A stretch of DNA of 38,234 nt from Gluconobacter sphaericus NBRC 12467 (GCF_006539125.1 NZ_BJMK01000020.1:1-38234); one strand, 5' to 3'. Counted from the first letter of the stretch, positions 1-8,532 are shown. Notes: a model not told the origin generated them from the letters alone. Translations and numbers: made by a program.

Positions 1-223
1 GGGCGAAGATTCCTATGGAACCCCAGCGCTTCCAGCGGTTGTACAACGTCTTATATGGACCGTATTTCCGAGGCGCATCCCGCCAGCGCAAGCCATTACG
101 GTTTACGAAAATGATGCCGCTCAACACGCGACGGTCATCAACGCGGGGTCTGCCGTGGCTCTTTGGAAAAAAGGGCCGCAGACGATCCATCTGTTCGTTC
201 GTCAGCCAAAACAGATCGCTCAT
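1..223 (-). CDS. IS5-family transposase, N-terminal part (partial at window edge)
   Basis: The first 74 codons of a transposase are intact from the ATG at 223 to the window edge. The product begins MSDLFWLTNEQMDRLRPFFP and continues with HGRPRVDDRRVLSGI and NGLRWRDAPRKYGPYKTLYNRWKRW. This is the N-terminal helix-turn-helix region of the small IS5-group (IS1031/IS427-like) transposases common in acetic acid bacteria. The DDE catalytic residues lie beyond the edge, so whether the enzyme is complete cannot be judged. A GAGG-type ribosome-binding site lies just upstream of the start. A decayed relative is present at 30213-30620. Confidence 0.8.
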   Translation of the reverse strand, partial: MSDLFWLTNEQMDRLRPFFPKSHGRPRVDDRRVLSGIIFVNRNGLRWRDAPRKYGPYKTLYNRWKRWGSIGIFA

Positions 224-284
224 CTTCAGCCTCCTCGCAGAGCCTGAATCAGATTTTCGTAATCAAATCAATGGGGCCTGAGCC
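1..284 (-). mobile_element. IS5-type insertion sequence, outer end (runs off left edge)
   Basis: This is one end of an insertion sequence whose transposase reads toward and past base 1. The outer end was placed by comparison with a second copy near 30152: reading outward to inward, both share GGCTCAGG, then CCCATTGATTTGATT, then a leader of about 45 bases before the transposase ATG. In both copies the dinucleotide TA lies directly outside GGCTCAGG, which fits a TA target duplication, but the other end is not in view. The element interrupts a signal peptidase gene at 285-651. Confidence 0.75.
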
Positions 285-651
285 TATCGCGAGATTCGGC
301 GGAGTTGTCTTGGTTGTCGTCCATAACAAATAGATGATCCGTCGGGACTGTGAAGGGCGCGACGTTATCCAGTTCTCCGTCCTGCGATATTTTGAGAATG
401 TCATGATGGATATTCCCAGGCAGGATTTCTTCATAGCGTTCAACAGGCACCCAGACGCCTTTGTGGTTTTCCTCATGTGCGGCGCCCAGATCTTTCCAGG
501 GCAATTCGGTTCTGTTCAGAAAGACATGCCCGTGGGCGAGCGCGATCCGGTCTCCAGAAAGGCCGATGACACGCTTGATCCATGTCTGATGCAAATTGGC
601 GGGTGCCCGACAGAGTGCCTCATGGGGCTCACAGAGCCAGTTAAACCTGTG
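285..651 (-). pseudogene. lepB: Signal peptidase I fragment, truncated at both ends
   Basis: The frame encodes the C-terminal half of a type I signal peptidase, the inner-membrane enzyme that removes Sec/Tat signal peptides. Two conserved boxes are visible: TWIKRVIGLSGDRI, which contains the general-base lysine, and FVMDDNQDNSAESR, which corresponds to the usual GDNRDNSxDSR box. The box carrying the nucleophilic serine (SxSM) is missing, because the frame is closed by a TGA about 20 codons upstream of a possible TTG start at 594. The 3' end is cut by the IS element immediately after the last box, so the carboxy tail is replaced by a few IS-encoded residues. It is best read as a dead gene copy; an essential intact lepB must exist elsewhere. 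Confidence 0.75.
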
Positions 652-668
652 TCAGGTCCTGTCATGAA

Positions 669-703
669 AAAAAGGGGCGTCCCGTCATGGGGCGCCCCTT
701 TTT
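669..703 (-). terminator. Bidirectional Rho-independent terminator after etfA
   Basis: A 15-bp stem (AAAAAGGGGCGTCCC paired with GGGGCGCCCCTTTTT, one G-U pair) surrounds a five-base loop. It ends in a T run on either strand and sits 22 bases past the etfA stop codon. Confidence 0.85.
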
Positions 704-725
704 GTCGTTTCAGCGAAAGAGCGCC

Positions 726-1631
726 TTACAGTGCTTTTTCGAGCGTCGGGAGGACCTCGAACAGGTCACCTACGATGCCGTAATCGGCGACCTTGAAAAT
801 CGGCGCTTCCGGATCGGTGTTGATGGCCACGATGACGCGGCTGTCTTTCATGCCAGCCAGATGCTGGATCGCACCCGACAGGCCGACGGCGATGTAGAGT
901 TCCGGCGCCACGATCTTGCCGGTCTGGCCGACCTGCATTTCGTTGGGAGCAAAACCGGAATCCACGGCCGCACGGGACGCGCCGATGGCGGCGTTCAGCT
1001 TGTTGGCGATGGGTTCGAGCAGCTTGAAGTTCGCAGCGTCCTTCAGGCCCTTGCCGCCGGAAATCACCACGCGAGCAGATTCCAGTTCCGGGCGATCGGA
1101 TGCCGAAAGCTCGACCTTTACGAAAACAGACTTCCCGCTGGCCGGAGCTTCGATTGTCTCAACCGTGGCGGACCCACCTTCGGCAGCAACCGGATCGAAA
1201 TTGGAGCCGCGGACCGTCAGCACCTTGATGCTGTCGGCGGAGCGGACGGTTGCCAGCGCGTTACCGGCATAGATGGGGCGGACGAACGTGTCGGCGTCCT
1301 TGATCTCGACCACATCGGGGATGGGCTGCACGTCCAGAAGGCCCGCCAGACGCGGCAGGATGTTCTTACCGGTGGCGGAGGCTGCGGCCACGATGTGGCT
1401 GTAGTCTTTCGCGCGGGCAGCCAGCAGGTCGGCGGCGGGCTCGGCCAGATCGTTGACCAGACCCGGCACGCTGAGGAGGCGCGTCACACCCGGCAGGGCG
1501 GCAGCGGCTTCCGCACCCGCGCCGAAAACGATGGCATCGACGGCACCGAAGCGCGAGGCAGCGGCAACAGCCGAACGGGAAGCCTGACGGACCGCGCCGT
1601 TTTCGACTTCAACCAGAACAAGAGCGGTCAT
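726..1631 (-). CDS. etfA: Electron transfer flavoprotein alpha subunit
   Basis: EtfA (FixB family, 301 aa) binds FAD and, with EtfB, collects electrons from soluble acyl-CoA and other flavin dehydrogenases and passes them to ETF-ubiquinone oxidoreductase. The C-terminal third carries the typical FAD-binding stretch [18 protein letters not shown] followed by [20 protein letters not shown]. Length is normal for the family (about 310 aa). The ATG shares its A with the TGA stop of etfB (TGATG), implying translational coupling and equimolar subunits. The gene is the last of the metK-trmB-etfQO-etfB-etfA series and is followed by a strong terminator. The assignment is secure. Confidence 0.97.
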   Translation of the reverse strand: MTALVLVEVENGAVRQASRSAVAAASRFGAVDAIVFGAGAEAAAALPGVTRLLSVPGLVNDLAEPAADLLAARAKDYSHIVAAASATGKNILPRLAGLLDVQPIPDVVEIKDADTFVRPIYAGNALATVRSADSIKVLTVRGSNFDPVAAEGGSATVETIEAPASGKSVFVKVELSASDRPELESARVVISGGKGLKDAANFKLLEPIANKLNAAIGASRAAVDSGFAPNEMQVGQTGKIVAPELYIAVGLSGAIQHLAGMKDSRVIVAINTDPEAPIFKVADYGIVGDLFEVLPTLEKAL

Positions 1632-2380
1632 CAGATCACCTTCGCTTCTGTCTTGAGCTTCTCGACCAGTTCGGCCGCGCTGTTTACCTTTACGCCTTCC
1701 TTGCGCTCCAGCGGTTCTGCCACGGAGACTACCGTCAGGCGCGACGCCGTATCGACGCCGAGGCTGTCGATTTCGACCGTTTCAAGCGGCTTCTTGCGCG
1801 CCTTCATAATGTTCGGCAGGGAGGCATAGCGCGGCTCGTTGAGGCGCAGATCCGCCGTCACCACCGCCGGGAGCGTGAGGGACACGACTTCCGTGCCGCC
1901 ATCGATTTCGCGGGAGACTTCGATGCGTCCATCGGCAATCGTTACCGCGCTTGCGAATGTACCCTGCGGCCAGCCGAGCTTCGCGGCCAGGATCTGGCCC
2001 GTAGCATTCATGTCGTCGTCGATCGCCTGCTTGCCCATGCAGATCAGACCGGCTTCTTCGCGCGTGGCGATGGCCTTGAGCACGTTCGCTACAGCGCGGG
2101 GCTCAAGCGTGTCGTCCGTGCGGACGAGGATGGCGCGATCCGCACCCATCGCCATGGCCGTACGCAGCACATCCTGCGCAACCTGTGCGCCGACGGTCAC
2201 GACCACGACTTCCTTGGCAGCACCCTTTTCACGAAGGCGCACTGCTTCTTCGACTGCGATTTCGTCGAACGGATTCATGGACATTTTCACGCCCTGCGTT
2301 TCGACACCGCTGCCATCGGCCGCTACACGTACCTTGACGTTGTAATCGACCACCCGTTTGACTGGGACCAGAACTTTCAT
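1631..2380 (-). CDS. etfB: Electron transfer flavoprotein beta subunit
   Basis: EtfB (FixA family) is the AMP-binding partner of EtfA. The sequence [19 protein letters not shown] is the family N-terminus and [20 protein letters not shown] follows as expected. I chose the ATG at 2380, giving 249 aa, the usual length. A GAAAG sequence lies six bases upstream of it. The frame is open further upstream (to 2449), but that extension has no family similarity, and another ATG two codons earlier (2386) has no spaced ribosome-binding site. The gene follows etfQO by about 105 bases and overlaps etfA by one base. Confidence 0.97.
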   Translation of the reverse strand: MKVLVPVKRVVDYNVKVRVAADGSGVETQGVKMSMNPFDEIAVEEAVRLREKGAAKEVVVVTVGAQVAQDVLRTAMAMGADRAILVRTDDTLEPRAVANVLKAIATREEAGLICMGKQAIDDDMNATGQILAAKLGWPQGTFASAVTIADGRIEVSREIDGGTEVVSLTLPAVVTADLRLNEPRYASLPNIMKARKKPLETVEIDSLGVDTASRLTVVSVAEPLERKEGVKVNSAAELVEKLKTEAKVI

Positions 2381-2485
2381 CGTCATCTTTCGCTGCTGTC
2401 GCCGCCACAAAACGGGCGCCACCGTAGCGGGACTGACCGGAAAAGTCACATTCCGCTCTGGCCGTGCCCTTTTGCGGGAAGAAAA

Positions 2486-4126
2486 TTACATCCCGACCGG
2501 ATAGTTCGGACCGCCGCCACCTTCGGGCGTGCACCAGTCGATATTCTGTGTCGGGTCCTTGATGTCGCAGGTCTTGCAGTGCACGCAGTTCTGGGCGTTG
2601 ATCCGGAGCTGCCAGGCGTTTTCGCCCGTCTGTTCCTGTTCATACACACCGGCCGGGCAGTAGCGGCTCTCCGGCGAATCGAACACGTCATGATTGACGG
2701 TGCGCCAGATGGCCTCGTTGCGGAGCTTGAGGTGAACCGGCTGGTTTTCCTCGTGGTTTGTTCCGCTCAGAAAGACCGAGCTGACGCGATCAAAGGTGAT
2801 CTTCCCGTCCGGTTTGGGATACTCGATCTTTGTGCACAGCGAGGCCGGACGCAGCGTTTCGTTGTCAGCATGCGGATGATGCAGTGTCCAAGGCGCACGG
2901 CCGCGCAGAATCATGCTATCGATTCCGGCATAGATCGCGCCAAGCTTCATGCCCCACTTCGCGAAAGCCGGGCGAATGTTGCGGACGTCGCGCAGTTCGG
3001 ACCACAGCCAGGACTGGCGAACGCGGGCCGTCATGCTGGCGGCTTCCTTTTTGTCCTTTTCCAGAGCCTCTGCCACGGCTTCAGCCGCGATCATGCCGGA
3101 CTTCATGGCCGTATGCGTGCCCTTGATCTTGGGCACGTTCAGGAAGCCCGCGGAATCACCTGCCAGCACACCGCCCGGGAAGGTCAGGCGCGGGATGGAC
3201 TGAAATCCACCTTCGGACAGGGCACGCGCGCCGTAAATCAGGCGCTTGCCGCCCTCGAAATGCTCCCGGAAGGCCGGATGCAGCTTTGTGCGCTGCATTT
3301 CCTCGAAGGGCGACAGATAGGTGTTGGCGTAATCGAGGCCGGTCACGAAGCCGAAGCTGACCAGATTTTCCCCGAAATGATACAACCAGGCGCCGCCATA
3401 GGTATGATCATCGAGCGGCCAGCCGAAACTGTGCTGCACGAGGCCCGGGCGATGCTTTTCTGCCGGGATTTCCCACACTTCCTTGACGCCGAGGCCATAG
3501 GTTTGCGGATCGACGCCCTTACGCAGGCCGAAACGCTTCATGGCGTGGCCCGTCAGGGAGCCGCGGGCGCCTTCGGTCAGGATGGTCTGCCTCGCGCGCA
3601 GGATCATGCCGAGCGTGAAGTTCGGCCCGTGTTCGCCGTTGCGTTCGATGCCCATATCGCCCGTAATCACACCGGCCACACGGTCATTCTCGATGAAGAG
3701 TTCCGCCCCCGAGAAACCCGGATAGATTTCTACGCCCAGAGCCTCGGCCTGCTCACCGAGCCAGCGGCAGACCTCACCAAGCGAGACGACGTAGTTCCCG
3801 TGATTGGCCATCTGCGGCATCACGCGGTCCAGATACGGAACGGCGAAGGAGCGCGTTTCGGTGAGGAACAGCATCCGCTCTTCCGTCACCTGCGTCCGCA
3901 GGGGGGCGTCCAGATCGCGCCAGTTCGGCAGAAGCTCGTCGAGCGTGCGCGGCTCGATGACGGCGCCCGAGACGATATGGGCGCCGATCTCGCTGCCCTT
4001 TTCGATCAGGCAGACGCCTGCATCCGGCATTAGCTGTTTCAGGCGGATCGCGGCGGACAGACCGGCGGGACCGCCACCGACCACCACGACATCGAATTCC
4101 ATTTCTTCGCGTTCGATTTGGGTCAT
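2486..4126 (-). CDS. etfQO: Electron transfer flavoprotein-ubiquinone oxidoreductase
   Basis: This membrane-associated FAD and 4Fe-4S enzyme oxidises reduced ETF and reduces ubiquinone, joining flavoprotein dehydrogenases to the respiratory chain. At residues 10-25 VVVGGGPAGLSAA is the FAD dinucleotide-binding loop. GGVLAGDSAGFLNVPKIKGTHTAM is the second flavin signature, also typical of geranylgeranyl-reductase-like flavoproteins. Near the C-terminus, CPAGVYE and NCVHCKTCDIKDP supply the four cluster cysteines. At 546 aa it matches bacterial homologues. The ribosome-binding site is weak, and the ATG nine codons downstream (before EFDVVVVGGG) is a possible alternative start. It lies directly upstream of etfB-etfA, so the full electron path is encoded together. 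Confidence 0.96.
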   Translation of the reverse strand: MTQIEREEMEFDVVVVGGGPAGLSAAIRLKQLMPDAGVCLIEKGSEIGAHIVSGAVIEPRTLDELLPNWRDLDAPLRTQVTEERMLFLTETRSFAVPYLDRVMPQMANHGNYVVSLGEVCRWLGEQAEALGVEIYPGFSGAELFIENDRVAGVITGDMGIERNGEHGPNFTLGMILRARQTILTEGARGSLTGHAMKRFGLRKGVDPQTYGLGVKEVWEIPAEKHRPGLVQHSFGWPLDDHTYGGAWLYHFGENLVSFGFVTGLDYANTYLSPFEEMQRTKLHPAFREHFEGGKRLIYGARALSEGGFQSIPRLTFPGGVLAGDSAGFLNVPKIKGTHTAMKSGMIAAEAVAEALEKDKKEAASMTARVRQSWLWSELRDVRNIRPAFAKWGMKLGAIYAGIDSMILRGRAPWTLHHPHADNETLRPASLCTKIEYPKPDGKITFDRVSSVFLSGTNHEENQPVHLKLRNEAIWRTVNHDVFDSPESRYCPAGVYEQEQTGENAWQLRINAQNCVHCKTCDIKDPTQNIDWCTPEGGGGPNYPVGM

Positions 4127-4180
4127 GATGTCAGGAAACTCGCTGAATAACTACTGGGCCAGAGGGGCTTGGCATGGGTT

Positions 4181-4876
4181 TCAGGGGCGGCGCGTGAAGG
4201 TCCAGTAGAATGGCACGCGTCCCTCGCGGAAGGCCTTGGCCTCATAGCGTGTGGGCGACCAGCCTTCGGGACGTTCCTTGGCCGGGGGCGGCGCATCGAA
4301 CAGATCCTGCTTGCTCATCACGTCCATGACCCACTCCTGATAGACGGGATGGTCACTGGCGACGCGCCAGATTGCGCCGGGTTTCAGAACGCGGTGCATC
4401 TGCTTGATGTTTTCCGGATGCACAAAGCGGCGCTTGGCGTGCCGGGCCTTGGGCCACGGGTCTGGGAACATTAGATACGCCCGGTCCAGACATGCGTCAG
4501 GCATGTCCTTGAGCAGCAGGCGGGCATCTTCGGCCCAGATACGGAAATGGGGAGGCGGCGTGGCCGAGTCTTCCTCACCTTCGGGGACGAGCCGCGAAAG
4601 CAGGGAGCACAGGCCATTCTCGAAGACCTCGGAGGCGATATAACCGACATCCGGGTTCAGTTCGGACTGGCCGATGGCATGTTCGCCGCCGCCAAAACCG
4701 ATTTCGAGAAAAACGCGCGAAACCGCATCGGAGAATCCCGCAGCGGGATTCTCCGGTGAGGTGAAGGAAAGCCGGGGCAGCGCCTTCTCGAGAAGATGCT
4801 GCTGCCGTGCCCGGAGCGGATGGCCGCGTTGACGGCCGTAAAGCCGCTCCGGCTGGGGTTTGAGAGACTCGACCAG
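4181..4876 (-). CDS. trmB: tRNA (guanine-N7-)-methyltransferase, apparent CTG start
   Basis: TrmB uses S-adenosylmethionine to make m7G46 in the tRNA variable loop. The frame shows the SAM-binding motif FLEIGFGGGEH, then AEDARLLL, YLMFPDPWPKARHAKRR (the family signature) and RVASDHPVYQ near the substrate site. No ATG, GTG or TTG occurs in frame between the metK stop (TAA at 4892-4894) and the ATG at 4504, which lies well past the SAM site. A full-length product of about 231 aa, the normal size, therefore needs the CTG at 4874-4876 (LVESLKPQPERLYGRQRG) or another non-standard initiation. The frame is also the same as metK, separated from it only by the stop codon and five codons. Function is clear; the start is uncertain. 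Confidence 0.88.
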   Translation of the reverse strand: MVESLKPQPERLYGRQRGHPLRARQQHLLEKALPRLSFTSPENPAAGFSDAVSRVFLEIGFGGGEHAIGQSELNPDVGYIASEVFENGLCSLLSRLVPEGEEDSATPPPHFRIWAEDARLLLKDMPDACLDRAYLMFPDPWPKARHAKRRFVHPENIKQMHRVLKPGAIWRVASDHPVYQEWVMDVMSKQDLFDAPPPAKERPEGWSPTRYEAKAFREGRVPFYWTFTRRP

Positions 4877-4891
4877 GGTTTTTCTGCCAGA

Positions 4892-6076
4892 TTACCGGTT
4901 CAGGGCGCCACGCAGCGTGGTGACCAGATCGGTCTGCTCCCAGGTGAAGTTGTCCAGAACCGGATCCGGCGCACGACCGAAATGGCCGTAAGCGGAAGTC
5001 GGAACATAGATCGGGCGGTTCAGGCGCAGATGCTTGCGGATGCCGCGCGGGGACAGGTCCACAACCTCGTTGAGGATCGCACCCAGACGGGCTTCGTCCA
5101 CATCCTTGCCCGTACCGTCGAGGTCAACATAGACCGAGAGCGGCTTGGACACGCCGATGGCGTAGCTGAGCTGGATCGTGCAGCGGTCGGCAAGGCCTGC
5201 GGCTACGACGTTCTTGGCAAGATAACGTGCGGCATAGGCTGCCGAACGGTCCACCTTCGTGGGGTCTTTGCCGGAGAATGCGCCACCACCATGCGGAGCT
5301 GCGCCACCATAGGTGTCGACGATGATCTTGCGGCCCGTCAGGCCGGCGTCGCCGTCCGGCCCACCGATGACGAAGTTGCCGGTCGGGTTCACATAGAACT
5401 CGTCTTCCGGGCAGTTCCAGCCTTCGGGAAGGATGCCGTTGACCACGTCGCGCAGGGTTTCGCGGATCGTGTTCTGGCTCATGCCTTCGACATGCTGCGT
5501 GGAGATCACGACAGACGTGACGCCAACGGGCTTGCCGTCGACATAACGCAGCGTGACCTGGCTCTTGGCATCCGGCAGAAGGCCGACGCCGCGGGCGTCG
5601 CCGCTCTTGCGGTAGTCGCGGATGCGCTCGAGGATCGTCTGCGCATAAAACAGCGGCGCAGGCATCAGGTGTTCGGTCTCGCGCGTGGCGTAGCCGAACA
5701 TGATGCCCTGATCGCCAGCACCTTCGTCCTTGTCACCGGCACTGTCGACGCCCTGAGCGATGTCGGCGGACTGTGCGTGCAGGTAAGATGTGATGTCGGC
5801 TTTCTTCCAGGAGAAACCTTCTTGGTCGTAGCCGATGTCCTTGATGGCTTCACGGGCGCGGTCGATCAGCGTGTCCTCGACCTCTTTGGGGCCGCGGACT
5901 TCACCGGCCAGGACGACGCGGTTGGTGGTGACCAGCGTCTCACAGGCAACACGCGCTTCCGGATCGGCCTGCAGATAGGCGTCCAGAACGGTATCGGAAA
6001 TGCGGTCCGCCACCTTGTCGGGATGGCCTTCGGAAACGGACTCGGATGTGAAAAGGAAATCGCCGTGATTGCGCAC
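4892..6076 (-). CDS. metK: S-adenosylmethionine synthetase
   Basis: MetK condenses methionine and ATP to S-adenosylmethionine, the donor used by the adjacent trmB. Conserved pieces include [20 protein letters not shown] near the N-terminus (ATP and metal site), the [12 protein letters not shown] signature, and [19 protein letters not shown] near the C-terminal third. At 394 aa it is a typical alphaproteobacterial length. The start is a GTG at 6076, with GAGG eight bases upstream and an in-frame TGA directly before it, so no earlier start is possible. It heads the unidirectional metK-trmB-etfQO-etfBA block. I looked for a SAM riboswitch in the leader and recognised none. Confidence 0.97.
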   Translation of the reverse strand: MRNHGDFLFTSESVSEGHPDKVADRISDTVLDAYLQADPEARVACETLVTTNRVVLAGEVRGPKEVEDTLIDRAREAIKDIGYDQEGFSWKKADITSYLHAQSADIAQGVDSAGDKDEGAGDQGIMFGYATRETEHLMPAPLFYAQTILERIRDYRKSGDARGVGLLPDAKSQVTLRYVDGKPVGVTSVVISTQHVEGMSQNTIRETLRDVVNGILPEGWNCPEDEFYVNPTGNFVIGGPDGDAGLTGRKIIVDTYGGAAPHGGGAFSGKDPTKVDRSAAYAARYLAKNVVAAGLADRCTIQLSYAIGVSKPLSVYVDLDGTGKDVDEARLGAILNEVVDLSPRGIRKHLRLNRPIYVPTSAYGHFGRAPDPVLDNFTWEQTDLVTTLRGALNR

Positions 6077-6157
6077 TCAGGGACCTCGCAGGGAATGAGT
6101 GGTGAGAAGGGCCACAGTGTGCCTTGGCAGGCGGTCTGTGGCATTCAGGGAGGGGAC

Positions 6158-6186
6158 GGCTTGGCGGAATTGGGCGCAAGGGTCAA
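6158..6186 (-). promoter_or_regulatory. Candidate metK promoter
   Basis: On the minus strand TTGACCC is followed after 14 bases by GCCAAGCC. This partly fits the alphaproteobacterial housekeeping pattern TTGACGS-N10-14-GCTANAWC; the -35 is good and the -10 poor. It would start transcription about 75 bases before the metK GTG. The remainder of the 302-base gap between metK and the xylitol dehydrogenase (6077-6378) holds no gene that I recognise; an AT-rich stretch near 6280-6312 could carry the promoter for the plus-strand gene. Confidence 0.35.
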
Positions 6187-6378
6187 GGGGCCGTGTGAGG
6201 TCTGAACGCGGTTTTCTGCGGAAAAGTCCCGAAAATTAGCCTGAAATTACAAAAAAGAGAGCGCAGGCCCCCGTTTCATTTTTCAACGACACCGTTCATG
6301 CTGAGTTTATAGCTCCGTAACCGGCATGGCCTGTCAGGGGCACGGTTGTGGGCAAACAGGGAATTTGAGGCATTCGCA

Positions 6379-7167
6379 ATGTCGAATCAGTTTAGCGGTA
6401 AAGTTTGTCTGGTCACCGGCGCAGGTGGCAATATCGGTCTTGCGACCGCCCTCCGTCTGGCCGGGGAAGGGACGGCCATTGCTCTGCTGGACATGAACCG
6501 CGAAGCTTTGGAAAAGGCAGAAGCCGCCGTCCGGGAAAAGGGAGTCGAAGCCCGCTCCTATATCTGTGACGTTACGTCCGAAAACGCCGTGACCGGGACT
6601 GTGGACACCGTGGTCCGGGACTTTGGCAGAATCGATTTCCTGTTCAACAATGCTGGTTATCAGGGCGCATTCGCGCCTGTGCAGGATTACCCGTCCGAAG
6701 ATTTTGCGCGTGTGCTGACGATCAATGTCACCGGCGCATTTCACGTCCTCAAGGCTGTCGTGCGGCACATGATCGCGCAGAATTACGGTCGTGTGGTGAA
6801 CACCGCCAGCATGGCGGGCGTGAAGGGGCCGCCGAACATGGCCGCTTATGGCGCGTCCAAGGGGGCCATCATCGCCCTGACCGAAACGGCGGCGCTGGAT
6901 CTTGCGCCCTACAATATCCGCGTGAACGCCATCAGCCCCGGCTACATGGGCCCCGGCTTCATGTGGGAGCGTCAGGTCGAGCTTCAGGCCAAGGTGGGAA
7001 GCCAGTATTTCTCCACCGACCCCAAAATCGTCGCCGAGCAGATGATCGGCAGCGTGCCGATGCGTCGCTATGGCGATATCAACGAAATCCCTGGTGTGGT
7101 GGCGTTTCTGCTGGGGGATGATTCCAGCTTTATGACGGGTGTGAATCTGCCGATCGCTGGTGGTTGA
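6379..7167 (+). CDS. xdh: NAD-dependent xylitol dehydrogenase (SDR family)
   Basis: This 262-aa short-chain dehydrogenase interconverts xylitol and D-xylulose in the cytosol. The sequence closely matches the Gluconobacter oxydans xylitol dehydrogenase as I remember it. TGAGGNIG at residues 13-20 is the nucleotide-binding loop; Asp38-Met39 after the second strand selects NAD over NADP; NNAG is at 90-93; and the catalytic set is Ser144, Tyr157 and Lys161 (YGASK). The ATG at 6379 is preceded by TGAGG and gives exactly the expected length; the frame is open further upstream but unsupported there. It converges on dapB. Xylulose could enter the pentose phosphate pathway. A broader polyol range is possible, as with many SDR enzymes. 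Confidence 0.92.
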   Translation: MSNQFSGKVCLVTGAGGNIGLATALRLAGEGTAIALLDMNREALEKAEAAVREKGVEARSYICDVTSENAVTGTVDTVVRDFGRIDFLFNNAGYQGAFAPVQDYPSEDFARVLTINVTGAFHVLKAVVRHMIAQNYGRVVNTASMAGVKGPPNMAAYGASKGAIIALTETAALDLAPYNIRVNAISPGYMGPGFMWERQVELQAKVGSQYFSTDPKIVAEQMIGSVPMRRYGDINEIPGVVAFLLGDDSSFMTGVNLPIAGG

Positions 7168-7177
7168 TCGGGGGAGT

Positions 7178-7217
7178 CCGGGCTCTGCCCGGGCCCGGCA
7201 GGGATCTTGATCCCTGC
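7178..7217. repeat. Two tandem hairpins between convergent xdh and dapB
   Basis: CCGGGC-tct-GCCCGG (7178-7192) is followed by GCAGGGAT-cttg-ATCCCTGC (7198-7217), both perfect. There is no T run, so simple intrinsic termination is not evident. The arrangement resembles intergenic palindromic repeats of acetic acid bacteria as I recall them, and it would serve as an RNA 3' end structure for either gene. Confidence 0.6.
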
Positions 7218-7231
7218 ACCCTGTTTGAGGT

Positions 7232-7978
7232 TCAGGGTTTGAGCGCGTCTGCCATTGTGTAGAGGCCTGCGGGGCGTCCGGCGAGCCATTTTGCGGCGAG
7301 CAGGGCGCCTCTAGCGAAGACCCTGCGGTCCAGTGCGCGGTGGGACAGGGTGATCTGTTCGTCCGCCGCCATCAGGACAAGGTCATGTTCGCCCACGATC
7401 TGCCCGCCGCGCAGGGACGCGAATCCGATCGCCCCGTCCGGGCGCAGACCGTTCTGGTCGGTCCGGGCCACGTCTTCGAGCGCGACTCTACGCCCCTCCG
7501 CCACGGCCTTTCCGATCGCCAGTGCCGTGCCGGATGGCGCGTCCAGCTTCTGACGATGATGAACCTCGAGAATTTCTGCATCATAATCAGGCAGTCCTGC
7601 GCCAAGCTGCCGAGCCAGTTCCAGAAACAGCGTTAGTGCAGGTGAGAAATTGGCGGCCTGAAGGACGGGAATATGCTGCGCTGCCGCGTTCACGGCATCC
7701 AGCGCGCCCTGATCGAGGCCGGTCGTTCCCAGAACCCACGCGCATCCGGCCTGCGCAAAGGCTGTCGCGTGGGCCGGGACCGTCGAAGCATGACTGACAT
7801 CGATCACTACATCACAGCTTTTCGCGAGCGTGGCCGGGTCGGTCGTGATGTTGCGCGAGGCATCTGCTGTGCGAGACAGGCCGCCTGCGAGGGCGTTTCC
7901 GGCTTCCTCGGCGCAAAAGGTGCCAAGTCGGCCCGTGATGCCGGCAATACCAATACGGGGGGCGAAAATCTGGGTCAT
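7232..7978 (-). CDS. dapB: 4-hydroxy-tetrahydrodipicolinate reductase
   Basis: DapB reduces the dihydrodipicolinate precursor in the diaminopimelate/lysine pathway, supplying the cell wall and protein synthesis. IGIAGITGRLG at the N-terminus is the NAD(P) loop, WVLGTTGLD lies mid-protein, and EVHHRQKLDAPSGTAL is the diagnostic motif with the catalytic histidines and lysine. I chose the ATG at 7978 (MTQIFAPRIGIAG), giving 248 aa; the frame is open a little further upstream, but that part is not conserved. The next gene upstream on the same strand, an HxlR regulator, ends 25 bases away, so co-transcription is possible though the functions are unrelated. Confidence 0.95.
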   Translation of the reverse strand: MTQIFAPRIGIAGITGRLGTFCAEEAGNALAGGLSRTADASRNITTDPATLAKSCDVVIDVSHASTVPAHATAFAQAGCAWVLGTTGLDQGALDAVNAAAQHIPVLQAANFSPALTLFLELARQLGAGLPDYDAEILEVHHRQKLDAPSGTALAIGKAVAEGRRVALEDVARTDQNGLRPDGAIGFASLRGGQIVGEHDLVLMAADEQITLSHRALDRRVFARGALLAAKWLAGRPAGLYTMADALKP

Positions 7979-8003
7979 AATGTGGGCCTTGCGTGCGAAA
8001 AGA

Positions 8004-8441
8004 TCAGAGATCGGCGTCAAGCCGGGCGTCAAAGCGGGCGCGAGCCGCCTCGATCTCGGGACGGTTCGACAGCGCCCACTGACCGAAGGCCTCCGTCAGA
8101 GTCCAGAGCGATTCCCCGAGTGTCGTGAGTTCATAGTCCACGCGCGGGGGAGTCGTCGGAGTGACGGTCCGCAGGACGAGGCCGTCACGTTCCAGATTGC
8201 GCAGGGTGAGCGTCAGCATGCGTTGCGAAATCCCGTCGATCGCACGGCGTAGTTCGCTGAAACGGTGCGGCCCGCGTCCGAGCGATTTGACGATCAGGAT
8301 ACTCCACTTGTCCGTTGTGCGCGCAAGGATGGAGCGGATAACGGCACAGGCATCCTCGTTCTGCGAGCAGTCCAGAGGTGCCGTATTCGGCCCTGCGGAC
8401 GGCTTGAGGGGAGAAACGGTGTCACTGACGCGAACATCCAT
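8004..8441 (-). CDS. HxlR-family winged-helix transcriptional regulator
   Basis: This 145-aa protein carries a single HxlR-type winged helix: IRSILARTTDKWSILIVKSLGRGPHRFSELRRAIDGISQRMLTLTLRNLERDGLVLR is the family core, followed by the wing VDYELTTLGESL. Two cysteines, Cys25 and Cys32, precede the DNA-binding domain; in YodB and HypR-type relatives an N-terminal cysteine senses quinones, diamide or hypochlorite. It is transcribed divergently from an azoreductase across 91 bases, the usual layout for a local redox repressor. Its target is inferred to be that azoreductase gene. The ligand is unknown. Confidence 0.88.
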   Translation of the reverse strand: MDVRVSDTVSPLKPSAGPNTAPLDCSQNEDACAVIRSILARTTDKWSILIVKSLGRGPHRFSELRRAIDGISQRMLTLTLRNLERDGLVLRTVTPTTPPRVDYELTTLGESLWTLTEAFGQWALSNRPEIEAARARFDARLDADL

Positions 8442-8532
8442 GTGCCTATGGCTCCGGAATGTGCCTTCTTGCGGCGGGGTTCAAAGGTTCTTTATCTGGT
8501 GCTGGTTACGATCAGGAACCGGAAAGATCAAA

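Noticed and set aside
6077-6345. Possible SAM-sensing riboswitch upstream of metK
   Set aside because: I looked for the SAM-II/SAM-V and SAM/SAH pseudoknot cores and saw no convincing match. A covariance-model search of these bases would settle it.
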